The notes: generated from the sequence alone by a model not told the origin. 64,000 nucleotides of DNA from JAFDYH01 sp049840875 (GCA_049840875.1 JASGJE010000018.1:1-64000); one strand, 5' to 3'; positions 8,963 through 18,022 are shown, numbered from the stretch's first letter. Numbers and translations: made by a program.

Positions 8963-9571
8963 ATGAAAAAGTTCATGTTACTTCTCGCAGTGCCATTGTT
9001 GTTTTCTTTCGTCAAACCCATCGATACCATCTCTGAGAAAGAGCGGAAAGATGCTGCTGAATTAATTGCAAAAACCGAAAAAGGTGTATTCGATGCAATA
9101 AAAGGGCTCAGTGAAGCACAGTTAAAATATAAAGCTGCGCCCGACCGCTGGAGTATTGAAGAATGTGTGATTCATATTGCCACAACGCAAGGTGCATTGT
9201 GGGGCGCCGTCGACGGCGCGGTGAAACAACCCGCCAATCCTGAAAAAAGAGCTGACATCAAAGCTACCGATGAAGGCCTGATTAAGATGATCGAAGACCG
9301 CTCCAATAAAGTAAAAACCGCTCCGCAACTGGAACCTCAGAATTCATCATATAAAACATTGGACGAAGCACTGAAAGCAATAAAGGAAAATGATGAAAAG
9401 ATGACAGCGTTTGTAAAGACGACTAAAGAAGATTTGCGTAATCATGTTGTTGTATTGCCTTTTGCAACATTCGATTCTTACCAGATGATATTGTTTATTG
9501 CCGGCCATGGCAATCGCCACACACAACAAATCGAAGAAGTAAAAGCAGATCCGGGTTATCCGAAAAAATAA
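8963..9571 (+). CDS. Exported DinB-like protein
   Basis: The 202-residue protein starts with a short hydrophobic signal sequence (MKKFMLLLAVPLLFSFVKP). It continues as a DinB-fold helical bundle: KYKAAPDRWSIEECVIHIATT carries the first metal-ligand His, and the C-terminal helix LFIAGHGNRHTQQIEEV the others. DinB proteins are usually cytoplasmic, so the export signal suggests a periplasmic metal-dependent enzyme or binding protein. No substrate can be assigned. A strong hairpin follows the stop codon, so it is probably monocistronic. Confidence 0.83.
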   Translation: MKKFMLLLAVPLLFSFVKPIDTISEKERKDAAELIAKTEKGVFDAIKGLSEAQLKYKAAPDRWSIEECVIHIATTQGALWGAVDGAVKQPANPEKRADIKATDEGLIKMIEDRSNKVKTAPQLEPQNSSYKTLDEALKAIKENDEKMTAFVKTTKEDLRNHVVVLPFATFDSYQMILFIAGHGNRHTQQIEEVKADPGYPKK

Positions 9572-9591
9572 TCCAGCCTGCAAAGATTGCA

Positions 9592-9623
9592 TTGAGCCAC
9601 GAATAATCGTGGCTCAATTATTT
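9592..9623 (+). terminator. Hairpin terminator after the exported DinB-like gene
   Basis: A perfect 11-base-pair stem (TTGAGCCACGA 9592-9602 with TCGTGGCTCAA 9607-9617) with an ATAA loop is followed by TTATTT. The T-tract is short, so termination is likely but not certain. Confidence 0.7.
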
Positions 9624-9697
9624 CACCCCGAAAATCAAATTTGTTTCAATAAAAAATTCACGAAGCTTAACTTTAGCTATACCGATATTTTTTAAAA

Positions 9698-10438
9698 ATG
9701 AAGATCTGTGTAGCACAAACAAAGCCATTAAAGGGTGATATCAATGAGAATATTGTCAACCATCAAAAACTGATTGATTTAGCCGTACAATACGGTGCAG
9801 AACTTATAGTATTCCCGGAACTATCGATAACAGGTTATGAACCGGAGCTGGCAGAAACACTGGCTACTGATACGAATGATATCCGTTTCGATGTTTTTCA
9901 ATCAATCAGTAATGATAAGGATATTCAGATCTGCATTGGTATGCCGCTAAAAACGAAAGAAGGAATTGAAATAGCCACGTTTATTTTTAAACCAAATCAC
10001 CCGCTCAGTACTTATTCAAAACAATATTTACATGCAGATGAATTTCCCTATTTCAAAGCTGCAAAAAACCAGGATATGCTGATCGAACAAAAGAATAAGG
10101 TTGCATTGGCGATCTGTTATGAAATTTCAGTTCCGGCGCATATCAATGAAGCAGTTGCGCAACAGGCTAACATCTACATTGCCAGCGTTGCAAAATCAGT
10201 AACGGGAATGGAAAATGCGATCAACAGACTGTCAGAAATTGCCATTAAAGATTCATTATTCGTTCTGATTGCAAACTGTGTGGGGTATTGTGACAACTTC
10301 AATTGTGGCGGAAAATCTTCAGCATGGAATAACAGTGGCTTTTTACTCGGGCAACTGAATGATACCTCGGAAGGCGTTTTAATTATAGACACTCTTACCG
10401 GAAAAGTTTTTAATTCGCAGCAATCAGCAAGAGGTTGA
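9698..10438 (+). CDS. Carbon-nitrogen hydrolase (nitrilase superfamily)
   Basis: This cytoplasmic protein of 246 residues has the complete Glu-Lys-Cys catalytic set: E41 in VFPELSITGYEPE, K108 in TYSKQYLHADEFPYF, and C140 in VALAICYEISVPAHINEA. Superfamily members hydrolyse or transfer amides, ureas or nitriles. The size and the PELSITGY motif fit the predicted amidase branch rather than true nitrilases. It has no metabolic partner nearby, so the substrate is open. Confidence 0.9.
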   Translation: MKICVAQTKPLKGDINENIVNHQKLIDLAVQYGAELIVFPELSITGYEPELAETLATDTNDIRFDVFQSISNDKDIQICIGMPLKTKEGIEIATFIFKPNHPLSTYSKQYLHADEFPYFKAAKNQDMLIEQKNKVALAICYEISVPAHINEAVAQQANIYIASVAKSVTGMENAINRLSEIAIKDSLFVLIANCVGYCDNFNCGGKSSAWNNSGFLLGQLNDTSEGVLIIDTLTGKVFNSQQSARG

Positions 10439-10449
10439 AAATAGTTCCA

Positions 10450-10928
10450 CTAACTGATTATCAAACTGTTTCTCTCCCGCTGAAAATCATATTGCAGGTC
10501 TTCATGTAAAGTCTTCAGCAATGTGTCAATCTTTTTAACCTGGGATTGATAAATGTTGAAAATAAGCTGGTTTCGTTTTATGGGGATTCCGGAGGCAATT
10601 AATTGTTTACAAAAATGCAGGCGCAACTCAATTTCAGTTTGTTTCAAACCACTATAGCGACAATATTTGTTGATAATACGGACAATTTTACGCAGACTTT
10701 TTTTGGCAAAATAAAGATGCGATAGATTTATTTCCCCGAACAATTCATCAATTTCCGTTTTGATGCCCGTAATGTATCCATCTTCATTGTGTGCTTCGAA
10801 CAACAGGTAAGTCAGCAATTCCTTATTTTTTTTTTAAACCTGGAAAGCCGCAAACAAAGCTCAACTACCTGGGCAGGTTTCAACGTCTTCAATTCTTCTT
10901 TCAAATCACTGACGGATGCTGTATTCAT
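10450..10928 (-). pseudogene. Frameshifted conserved unknown (DUF6155-like), disrupted at an A10 tract
   Basis: An ATG at 10928 opens a frame (NTASVSDLKEELKTLKPAQ..., 31 codons to ...RLSRF) that enters a ten-A run on the coding strand (10835-10826) and stops soon after. The frame one base back continues from that run as KNKELLTYLLFEAHNEDGY to the stop at 10450, giving another 120 or so residues. Together they make one plausible protein of about 158 residues, helical and charged, resembling DUF6155 proteins as far as I recall. One extra A, a -1 ribosomal slip or polymerase slippage at the A-tract would restore the frame. It may be a real lesion, a slippage-expressed gene or a sequencing error. 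Confidence 0.65.
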
Positions 10929-11007
10929 GGAGGTGAAGTTATTACTTGAATTCCTATTTTAATTTTTAGTAACAAAAAATGTGGTCGCAAATTTTTAAAT
11001 TTAGCAT

Positions 11008-11772
11008 ATGGAATATTTCGTGAAAAAGGAATCCGTCGTACGAAAAATATGGGGCAAAAGCGACACGATATTATTTGTGTTCGCGGGAGCTTCTGCAGAA
11101 TTTGCGTTGAATAAAGCTGTCGATTGGTTATACTTTACAGGCAAACTACCTTCCGATCCGCTGGGACGGTTATTCTCCACAGTGCTATATGCGCGGAGAA
11201 TTGTTTTCTCAGAAAATGAACAGGCGTTAAAAGCAATTGACCAGATTACCAGTATTCATAAAGCCGTGGAAAAAAGTCGTGGCGATACTATTCCTGACTG
11301 GGCTTACCGGGACGTATTGTTTATGCTCATTCATTATTCTGTAGCGTCTTTTGAATTGCTCGAGCGAAAATTAACTGATACGGAAAAAGAAGATTTATAT
11401 GACGTGTTTTACAGAATGGGGCAACGCATGCATTTAAAGGATCTCCCGGTAAATTACTCCGGTTGGTTAATAATGCGGAATGATCATCTGCAACATAATC
11501 TTGTAAAAAGTAAATTCACAATTGATTTGTTTAAACAGTATAAAAAACATCTCGGTGCCCCGCGCTATTTAATTTTAAAGGAATCGCAGAAATTAGTGTG
11601 CCCTGAAATAGTCGTCAATATGTTGAATTTTGGTAAAACACGTTTACTGTTGCCGTTGGTTTTCGCTTACAAACTCAGTCGTCGTTTCAAAATGGATTTC
11701 GTGATTAAAGCAATTATCCTTCCACCCGATTATAAGGAGCAGATAAAGTCGCTGGATGTAGCGTACGTATAA
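11008..11772 (+). CDS. Oxygenase MpaB/latex-clearing-protein-like (DUF2236) protein
   Basis: The 254-residue protein matches the DUF2236 fold shared by fungal MpaB and bacterial latex-clearing proteins, which use a b-type haem for oxygenase chemistry. Visible signatures are AGASAEFALNKAVDWL at the N-terminus, an arginine-rich stretch (STVLYARRIVFS), an IHKAVEK histidine, PDWAYRDVLFMLIHYSVAS in the middle, and MGQRMHLKDLP. No signal peptide is seen, so it is probably cytoplasmic. Haem binding is inferred from the family; substrate unknown. It stands alone. Confidence 0.75.
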   Translation: MEYFVKKESVVRKIWGKSDTILFVFAGASAEFALNKAVDWLYFTGKLPSDPLGRLFSTVLYARRIVFSENEQALKAIDQITSIHKAVEKSRGDTIPDWAYRDVLFMLIHYSVASFELLERKLTDTEKEDLYDVFYRMGQRMHLKDLPVNYSGWLIMRNDHLQHNLVKSKFTIDLFKQYKKHLGAPRYLILKESQKLVCPEIVVNMLNFGKTRLLLPLVFAYKLSRRFKMDFVIKAIILPPDYKEQIKSLDVAYV

Positions 11773-11887
11773 TTTCATATTTCTCACTTGTTTATTGCCT
11801 TTCCGTCAGTTTTTTTCTGAAAATGTTGGGTGATTATCAGGTTTTTTCTATTTTCAAATTCTATCACCCAAGACAACTGCTGCGTTT

Positions 11888-12631
11888 ATGTTTTTTGCGA
11901 ATAACTATTTTTACCTTATCACTATCGGCCTGCAATTAATTTGCGTAATACACTGCGTAAGAAAAGGCAAACAAAATAACTGGATATGGATTATTGTGTT
12001 CTTACCAATCGTCGGTTGTCTTGCTTACATCTTCACTGAAATGTTTAGCAGTGGAGACATCAATAATGTGCAGTCTGGTGTTGGAAATTTTTTAAATCCC
12101 GGCGGCAGAATACGAAAGCTGGAAAATAATCTTCGCTTCGCAGACACATTCACCAATCGTACAATGCTGGCAGACGCTTATCTCGCATCCGGAAATACGG
12201 ACAAGGCGATTGAATTGTATGAATCAAGTTTAGAGGGAAATTTTACCGAAAACGAATACGTGCTCAGCCAATTGATCATCGCCTATTTTCAGAAACGGAG
12301 ATATGAAGAGATAATACCTATTGCGCAGAAGATTTATAAATTACCGCAGTTCGCACGGTCAAAGGCACACATTTGCTATGCAGCCGCGCTGGGCTATACA
12401 GGGCATACAGAGCAAGCCGAAAAAGAATTCAAATCATTGAAATCAAAATTTTCAAACTACGAAGCGAGATTTCAATACGGATGTTTTCTACTCAATAACA
12501 ACAGAGCAGCAGAAGCAAAGCAACTCTTCAATGAAATGATCAATGAAGCGCCTCATCTAAGTTCAATGGAAAGAAGGCAGAGCAATGCATGGATTGCAAA
12601 AGCAAGAGAAGAGGTAAAAAAAATTACTTAA
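11888..12631 (+). CDS. Membrane-anchored TPR protein with a PLDc_N-like N-terminus
   Basis: Two transmembrane segments (about residues 5-23 and 31-51, the second in WIWIIVFLPIVGCLAYIFTE) resemble the membrane anchor found before phospholipase-D-type cardiolipin synthases. No HKD phospholipase motif follows. Residues 75-245 are instead helical TPR-like repeats (LADAYLASGNTDKAIELYES, AAALGYTGHTEQAEKEF, FLLNNNRAAEAKQLFNEM). It is probably an inner-membrane scaffold with a cytoplasmic TPR domain. Its stop codon overlaps the convergent aldose-epimerase gene by four bases. Confidence 0.75.
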   Translation: MFFANNYFYLITIGLQLICVIHCVRKGKQNNWIWIIVFLPIVGCLAYIFTEMFSSGDINNVQSGVGNFLNPGGRIRKLENNLRFADTFTNRTMLADAYLASGNTDKAIELYESSLEGNFTENEYVLSQLIIAYFQKRRYEEIIPIAQKIYKLPQFARSKAHICYAAALGYTGHTEQAEKEFKSLKSKFSNYEARFQYGCFLLNNNRAAEAKQLFNEMINEAPHLSSMERRQSNAWIAKAREEVKKIT

Positions 12632-13497
12632 AAAACTTTTACTGACCAGGTTCTTTCAAAATCTGTGTCAGGATCTAAACGATTGATCCCTTCTTTATGT
12701 ACTAATTGTTGATCGGAATCGACACTATCTGCAATACCACACCACGGCTCTATACAAACGAAATCTGCATTCTTTGCAGCCCATATTCCGAGAAACGGAA
12801 ATTCATGAAAATCAAACTCAAGTCCATTTCTATTTTTTTCGTTCAATAAACTTATTTTACCAGATTGCAAATGTTTTAATACGATTGCATCTTTATAAAA
12901 TAGTTCTTTGCTGAGCTTTATCTTATCTGAATTATCTAATAACGGCGTTGGTGATTTTTCAATCAACCCATCTTTTGAAATCGGCCAACGACCTGTTGTT
13001 TCATTCTGATCAAACTTCAAGTAATAATCAGAGTAGGTTGTATCACTTGTTACCGGCACTTTAAAAGCCGGGTGACCACCAACTGAAAAATACAGTTGTT
13101 TATTTCCCGTATTTTTTATAACATACATAACCGACAACCGGTTATCCGTTACTTTATACACAAGACTAAAAACAAAGTTAAATGGGAATTTTGTCAAGGT
13201 GTCTTCGTTGGTTGAAAGAGAAAGAGTAACGCTATCACTGGTTTTATTAGTTACAACAAATTCCATTTCCCTCGCAAAGCCATGGCGACTCAATGAATAA
13301 GCATTGTTTTCGTAGTAATAAGTCTGATTCTTCAATTCACCGACAATAGGAAAAAGCACAGGAGATTTTTTTGCCCAGAATGCCGCGTCGGCATTCCACA
13401 TATATTCAAGACCTGTTTGTTTATTGTAAATGCTATCCAGTTCAGCGCCTTTCGATTTTATAGTTACCCTCAGTGAATCATTTTCTATTGTGTACAT
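12628..13497 (-). CDS. Aldose 1-epimerase family protein
   Basis: A galactose-mutarotase-like beta-sandwich of 289 residues. The motif SRHGFAREMEF contains a conserved histidine, and SVGGHPAFKVPV holds the second active-site histidine typical of LacX/YeaD-type mutarotases. The enzyme should interconvert anomers of an aldose or sugar phosphate in the cytoplasm. No signal peptide is seen. A TATCTTTG -7 box (13524-13517, minus strand) lies about 20 bases before the ATG. Confidence 0.85.
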   Translation of the reverse strand: MYTIENDSLRVTIKSKGAELDSIYNKQTGLEYMWNADAAFWAKKSPVLFPIVGELKNQTYYYENNAYSLSRHGFAREMEFVVTNKTSDSVTLSLSTNEDTLTKFPFNFVFSLVYKVTDNRLSVMYVIKNTGNKQLYFSVGGHPAFKVPVTSDTTYSDYYLKFDQNETTGRWPISKDGLIEKSPTPLLDNSDKIKLSKELFYKDAIVLKHLQSGKISLLNEKNRNGLEFDFHEFPFLGIWAAKNADFVCIEPWCGIADSVDSDQQLVHKEGINRLDPDTDFERTWSVKVF

Positions 13498-13540
13498 GAT
13501 TTTGTTTTTACGCTGGCAAAGATAGAGCGCATCCTTACAA

Positions 13541-13924
13541 ATGCTTTTAACTTATTTAGCTAATTTCACTTTGATGAGGGAACTCTTCCTATATGTGATG
13601 GCTGCTGCTTATATCATTGCAGGTTGTTTCCATTTTCTCCGTCCGAAATTTTACAAGTGGATGATGCCGCGATGGGTGCCCTGGCCAATACCAGTAGTAT
13701 TCATCAGCGGCATTGTTGAAATTGTGTTAGGTATTTTGCTGATCCCATTTGTTACAAGAAACTATGCTGCATGGGGAATCATTATTTTATTGATCCTTAT
13801 TTTCCCTGCTAATGTTCACATGATGCGAAATCTCCGGCGAAAAAATAGCCGGTATTTATCGCTTGCTATTTTGCGCTTGCCGCTACAAGTCGTATTGATC
13901 TGGTGGGCCTGGTTATACACGTGA
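13541..13924 (+). CDS. DoxX-like small membrane protein
   Basis: This integral membrane protein of up to 127 residues has four predicted helices and the opening AAAYIIAGCFHFLRPKFYKWM, characteristic of DoxX/MauE-like families, followed by ISGIVEIVLGILL. DoxX relatives are linked to thiol redox or electron-transport modules, but no specific role can be given. The start could be the ATG at 13541 or the one at 13574 (MRELFLYVM), which places the first helix immediately at the N-terminus and looks more natural. Confidence 0.78.
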   Translation: MLLTYLANFTLMRELFLYVMAAAYIIAGCFHFLRPKFYKWMMPRWVPWPIPVVFISGIVEIVLGILLIPFVTRNYAAWGIIILLILIFPANVHMMRNLRRKNSRYLSLAILRLPLQVVLIWWAWLYT

Positions 13925-15409
13925 TTATTGTGGTTCGCGACCTGAACGCATCCAGATTACAGAATTTCCGGTGCCCAGTTCATTTTGCTCCCATTGGCGG
14001 TTGGAGGGATCTGTTATCCATTCACCATCTACTACAAATTTATACTGATGCTTGCCGGGTGAAAGATATACGTCAAATATCCAATCATCTCCTTTTTTCA
14101 GCATCGCTAATGTGGAAGGACTCCAACTATTGAAATCACCGGCGAGAAAAACTGTTTTAGCATTCGGATATCCTTTCAACCGAAACGTATAATTCGGTCC
14201 AAGAATAAGAAATGAGTTGCCGTTATTATTTATTAATTTATTTGACGGGTCTGCAATTGCTTTTCCGTCAACAAGAAAACGGTATTCATAATTCCCCGAA
14301 GCAAGTGGATAAGGCAACTCCCACCCCGTTGCTGTACGCTTCATAATCAATTCTTCCTTTCGCCAATTGTTAAAACTACCGGTAAGGATCACCTGTTTCG
14401 CATTGGAATGACCATCCAGTTTAAAGATATAGGGTGTACCGATCCGAACAACCGAATTATAATCGTTGAACTCATTCGGTAAAACCTCTGGATTACCCGG
14501 GTCAGTTCTCCATTGACCATCTGTGATATACCGGTAAGTATGTGTGCCATCAGCCAGATAAAGCGGCAATTGCCATCCGGCGGTAGTTTTTTCCATCACC
14601 AGTTCCCGTTCCCGCCAGTTATTAAATGATCCGGCAAGAATAACTTTCCTCGTATCTGAAAAGCCCTTCAATGAAAAGATATGATTGGTTTTAAAATAAA
14701 CAGAGTTTGTATTTCCATATTCATCATTCTCTCTCGTCATGTTATCATCGTCCACCATCCAGTGGCCATCGGCGACAAACTTGTACCAATACTTTCCAGG
14801 AGTTAATTTCACAACAGCGATCCAACCGCTGTCTGTCCGTTGCATAGCGAGTGCATCAGGTTCCCATACATTGAAACTACCAGCCAGCATCACACGTCTT
14901 GCATCGAGATTATCACGCAAAAAAAAGGTCACCAGGTTTCCGTTTACGGCAAAAGGATTTTTGTTCTTAAATCGGTTGTATCCATACTTTATGCTTGTAC
15001 TCACTGAAGGAAATCGTCGCGCAATCTCTCTCTCTTTATCGGTAAACAGGATTTTATCTGCGGGATTAATTACATCTTTAAAGCTTTTCAATGGTTTATT
15101 GATGACAACTGATTTTGCGTTGTCGACCTCAATCCACCAACCTGCTTTTTCTAATGAATCGCGAGAATGATCCCGCAAAAAAGATTTCAATCCAAGTTCG
15201 TACAACTCATACTGGACAATGAAACTATCCAATGAAGCGTCAGTAATGGATCTGTTCAGTTTGATGTACATCTTTCCATCTTTCACACCATACACTTTTA
15301 CCGGCTCCTGCGCTATTACCGGAGGTGTAAATAACAAGAGGCATAACAATGCATACAGGCAAAAAGCCATCGCAGAACCTTTACGATGTGTGATAAATGC
15401 TATTTCCAT
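13925..15409 (-). CDS. Exported protein with four tandem AMPK-type glycogen-binding (CBM48) domains
   Basis: The 494-residue protein has a signal peptide (hydrophobic residues 14-33, ending PPVIAQ) and a unique region to about residue 155. Four successive E-set repeats follow, at roughly 159-239, 242-323, 325-402 and 405-487. Each carries the pattern V-L-A-G-S/D-F-N-x-W, a strand with G-W, then G-x-Y/H-x-Y-K/R-F and a D-G-x-W/A-x-x-D-P motif, as in AMPK-beta and isoamylase starch/glycogen-binding domains. No catalytic domain is present. I infer a periplasmic or surface alpha-glucan-binding protein. Its ATG lies inside the end of the upstream aspartyl-protease-like gene (10-base overlap), implying translational coupling. 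Confidence 0.87.
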   Translation of the reverse strand: MEIAFITHRKGSAMAFCLYALLCLLLFTPPVIAQEPVKVYGVKDGKMYIKLNRSITDASLDSFIVQYELYELGLKSFLRDHSRDSLEKAGWWIEVDNAKSVVINKPLKSFKDVINPADKILFTDKEREIARRFPSVSTSIKYGYNRFKNKNPFAVNGNLVTFFLRDNLDARRVMLAGSFNVWEPDALAMQRTDSGWIAVVKLTPGKYWYKFVADGHWMVDDDNMTRENDEYGNTNSVYFKTNHIFSLKGFSDTRKVILAGSFNNWRERELVMEKTTAGWQLPLYLADGTHTYRYITDGQWRTDPGNPEVLPNEFNDYNSVVRIGTPYIFKLDGHSNAKQVILTGSFNNWRKEELIMKRTATGWELPYPLASGNYEYRFLVDGKAIADPSNKLINNNGNSFLILGPNYTFRLKGYPNAKTVFLAGDFNSWSPSTLAMLKKGDDWIFDVYLSPGKHQYKFVVDGEWITDPSNRQWEQNELGTGNSVIWMRSGREPQ

Positions 15410-16431
15410 ATATACATTCTCCGCGTTACAAAGTTAAATCCAATCTTGTGCATCGAAAGAAAATCAAAACCTAACATACCATCAAGGCATTGTTCATAGG
15501 ATTTGCACATGCTTTCAAGATTTGTAACGAGTACGGGCAAGCTATCTAAAGCCAGTTGGCCCATTTTCATATTTCTCATATTTCCATAGACGGCGTCAAT
15601 CTTCGTATTACCTGCGCCGGCAAGAGTTGCACGTTTTGTGATGGTTATATTTTCAAACACTTTATCCGGAAGGCGGCTATCCAGCACATTTGCTTCAGCG
15701 CCGGTATCGATAATAAATCTTAATTTTTTGCCAGCAACATCAATATAGGTTAATACCTTATCATCCATAAACGTAATGGAAAAAGTATTGTATAAAGAGG
15801 CATCATTTAACATTGTGTTTTGATAAGTCGAACCTTCTTTTTTGCTGATGCGGTGAAGGTAAAGCAGTCCTTCTTCGTAATCAATAATCATTTCAAAACG
15901 ACGAAACAACTGCATACCCAATAGTCCGAGTATCTTAACGCCTTTACTATCTTCTATGTGTCCAAGGTTTATACGATCTGCATCTGTTTGATAATATTTG
16001 AACGGCCCTATAGAAAACGTATTGATCCGTATAATTCCCTGGTCGCGAACAGAACCTGTCACGCCACCTGATTGATCATTAAAGGCCTGATCATTGACAG
16101 GCTGATAATCGCGGAAATAGGTTGCATTCAGTACCAACTTAGGAGCGCCGGTATCAAGAATAAAGTTTCCTTCCAGTGTATCTGCTTTCGCCTGCACCAA
16201 AATAAGATTACCTGCCCTTGTAAAAGGCACTATCAATGATGATGTATCAAAAAGAATATCCGGTTCATCGGAAATATCGTTTAACAACATCGGCCCGGGA
16301 TCGATAGTGATGCGGTTATTCAATGGTCGCAACGGTCGTGAATTTGCAGATGCAAAAACAAAATCAATGCTGACCGCGTTGTGAGCGAAAATAAGTAAGC
16401 TGATAAAAATTATCCTGAACACGGAAAACAT
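15400..16431 (-). CDS. Exported double retropepsin-like aspartyl protease protein
   Basis: After an N-terminal hydrophobic signal segment (residues 4-28), this 343-residue protein has two pepsin/retropepsin-like half-domains. Each has its own catalytic-type motif: FILDTGAPKLVL (D93) and FIIDTGAEANVLD (D242). Each is followed by strands ending in a GLLGMQLF or GMLGFDFL flap-like motif. Such aspartyl-protease-family proteins are common in Bacteroidota envelopes. The two D-T-G motifs could form one bilobal active site, as in pepsin. It is first in a two-gene unit with the glycogen-binding protein, which overlaps it by 10 bases. Confidence 0.85.
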   Translation of the reverse strand: MFSVFRIIFISLLIFAHNAVSIDFVFASANSRPLRPLNNRITIDPGPMLLNDISDEPDILFDTSSLIVPFTRAGNLILVQAKADTLEGNFILDTGAPKLVLNATYFRDYQPVNDQAFNDQSGGVTGSVRDQGIIRINTFSIGPFKYYQTDADRINLGHIEDSKGVKILGLLGMQLFRRFEMIIDYEEGLLYLHRISKKEGSTYQNTMLNDASLYNTFSITFMDDKVLTYIDVAGKKLRFIIDTGAEANVLDSRLPDKVFENITITKRATLAGAGNTKIDAVYGNMRNMKMGQLALDSLPVLVTNLESMCKSYEQCLDGMLGFDFLSMHKIGFNFVTRRMYIWK

Positions 16432-16560
16432 CGCAGTTGGTTATTTACCAAAATTTACACGATGTTTAAAAAGAAAAATGTTATTCAGTACCTGCGGATA
16501 TACAGCGTGACAAATGGCAAATCAATTAAAAATGACTGTACGGATTTGATACAGTTTTAT

Positions 16561-16911
16561 TCATTTCTTATAAAGCGACAATACTTCCTTCAGTATATTG
16601 TTTATTTTTTTCAGCGGAATATCTTCGTTTGCATCAAGTAACAAAATTTTCATCCTTGCTCTTTTCTCCTGTACCAGATCAGGATGATTTATTCTTTTAC
16701 CTTCCACAATACCAATGTAAGGTTGCCCCAGTTTCTTATGCACCCACAGATAACAAAACATTTTATCATGATAACAAAAGAATGGCATTCCATATTTCCA
16801 TGACTCAGTAATATTTGGATCCGATTTTAAAATATGACTGCGCAAAAACTGCAGGCAGGTTTTTATTGGTTCAGCCTGTTGCATATACCAATTGTCAATC
16901 GGACGAAGCAT
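16561..16911 (-). CDS. DUF1801 (YdhG/YjbR-like) domain protein
   Basis: The 116-residue protein has the short alpha/beta DUF1801 fold: an N-terminal helix region with LQFLRSHILKS, the hallmark ITESWKYGMPFFCYHDKMFCYLWVHK, and a C-terminal helix. Members are related to iron-chaperone-like proteins but have no settled function. It lies seven bases downstream of the VOC gene on the same strand and is probably co-transcribed. Confidence 0.82.
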   Translation of the reverse strand: MLRPIDNWYMQQAEPIKTCLQFLRSHILKSDPNITESWKYGMPFFCYHDKMFCYLWVHKKLGQPYIGIVEGKRINHPDLVQEKRARMKILLLDANEDIPLKKINNILKEVLSLYKK

Positions 16912-16918
16912 TCGCTTT

Positions 16919-17308
16919 TTATTTTGGTTGAATCAAATCCCAGAGATTACCATAAAGATCTTTGAATACGGCAACAGTGCCATAAGGTTCGTTGGAAGGA
17001 TCGCGAACGAATTCAACACCTTTCATTCTCATATTCGCGTAATCACGCTGTAAATTATCAGTGTGCAGAAAAAGAAAAACGCGGCCACCCGTTTGGTTCC
17101 CGATACGGCTTTTTTGTTCTTCGTTGGCGGCCTTTGCCAGCAACAAGCAACAACCGTCTGTACCGGGCGGAGCTACACGAACCCATCGTTTAACAGGGCT
17201 TAAAATGGTATCCTCAATTAGCGTAAAGTTCAATTTGCTTATATAAAATTCAATAGCCTGATCATAATCCTCAACTACCAGAACCAATTGCGCAATGTTC
17301 TGTTTCAT
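16919..17308 (-). CDS. Glyoxalase/VOC superfamily protein
   Basis: A protein of 129 residues with two beta-alpha-beta-beta-beta units: NIAQLVLVVEDYDQAIEFY at the start and VFLFLHTDNLQRDYANMR, then VAVFKDLYGNLWDLIQP at the end. VOC proteins bind metals and act as glyoxalases, dioxygenases or drug-binding resistance proteins; the class here is unresolved. The ATG at 17308 is preferred over an upstream TTG because the first strand begins two residues later. Confidence 0.87.
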   Translation of the reverse strand: MKQNIAQLVLVVEDYDQAIEFYISKLNFTLIEDTILSPVKRWVRVAPPGTDGCCLLLAKAANEEQKSRIGNQTGGRVFLFLHTDNLQRDYANMRMKGVEFVRDPSNEPYGTVAVFKDLYGNLWDLIQPK

Positions 17309-17731
17309 GCCTGTCTTTTGGCTAAAACTACGCAACAAAAGCAATTACAGGCTTGACAAATTATTCGTTTATTCACATTCGCCGCCAATAAATTGATGTT
17401 CAAAATAAACCTGCTTTTAATTGATGGTTAAGAAAGAAAGAGTTTTTGAATTGGTTTGGATATATTGGTTTTTATATTGATAAACAAACTCTTATATACG
17501 CTAACTTTAAATTTATTAAAGATCTAACATCTTCAAATGCCTCTATTAAATCAGTTGAAACAAGGATTGCCTATTCATCACAGGCGGGGCATTCTTAAAA
17601 CCTTGTGGGAAAAAAAAGGTAGCTCTCCGAGGCCTATTTCTATAAATTTGCACCCGAACAATCCCACCCTATTTCGCGGTTTGCTTTGCCGGCATCAGTA
17701 ATCATTACATTAAACTCAATAAACGAAGCAA
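17309..17731. other. Intergenic region with a candidate promoter for the glycogen-binding gene
   Basis: This 423-base AT-rich gap between divergent genes holds no credible coding frame. A TAAATTTG -7-type box at 17643-17650 (plus strand) could start the transcript of the gene at 17732, leaving a leader of about 75 bases. No matching -33 element is visible. The rest shows nothing I recognise. Confidence 0.4.
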
Positions 17732-18022
17732 ATGGTACAGAAAACCTATTACAAGACTAAGGATTATTGCAAAGTCAAATTTTCATTCAAAGTTGATAAC
17801 GCTGAAACAATCGAGATACTTGGCTTGAATAATGACTGGAACACGGCCGTCATTATGAGCAAAAAAAAGGATGGCAGCTTTAGCGCAGATATCAACCTGC
17901 CAAAGGATTCAAAACACGAATTCAAATACCTGGTAAACGAAACCTTGTGGCTCAATGAACCTGAAGCGGATAGTCTTCAACCGAATGAGTTTGGCGGTAC
18001 AAACAGTGTGATTTCCCTTTAA
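17732..18022 (+). CDS. Single-domain isoamylase-like glycogen-binding protein
   Basis: The whole 96-residue protein is one E-set/CBM48-like domain: KVKFSFKVDNAETIEILGLN, then NDWNTAVIM, a FSADINLP strand, EFKYLVNETLWLNEPEAD and the closing NEFGGTNSVISL. It lacks a signal peptide and any catalytic domain, so it is a cytoplasmic protein likely to bind glycogen or a related alpha-glucan. It shares domain type with the exported four-repeat protein about 2 kb away. A bidirectional terminator follows. Confidence 0.83.
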   Translation: MVQKTYYKTKDYCKVKFSFKVDNAETIEILGLNNDWNTAVIMSKKKDGSFSADINLPKDSKHEFKYLVNETLWLNEPEADSLQPNEFGGTNSVISL

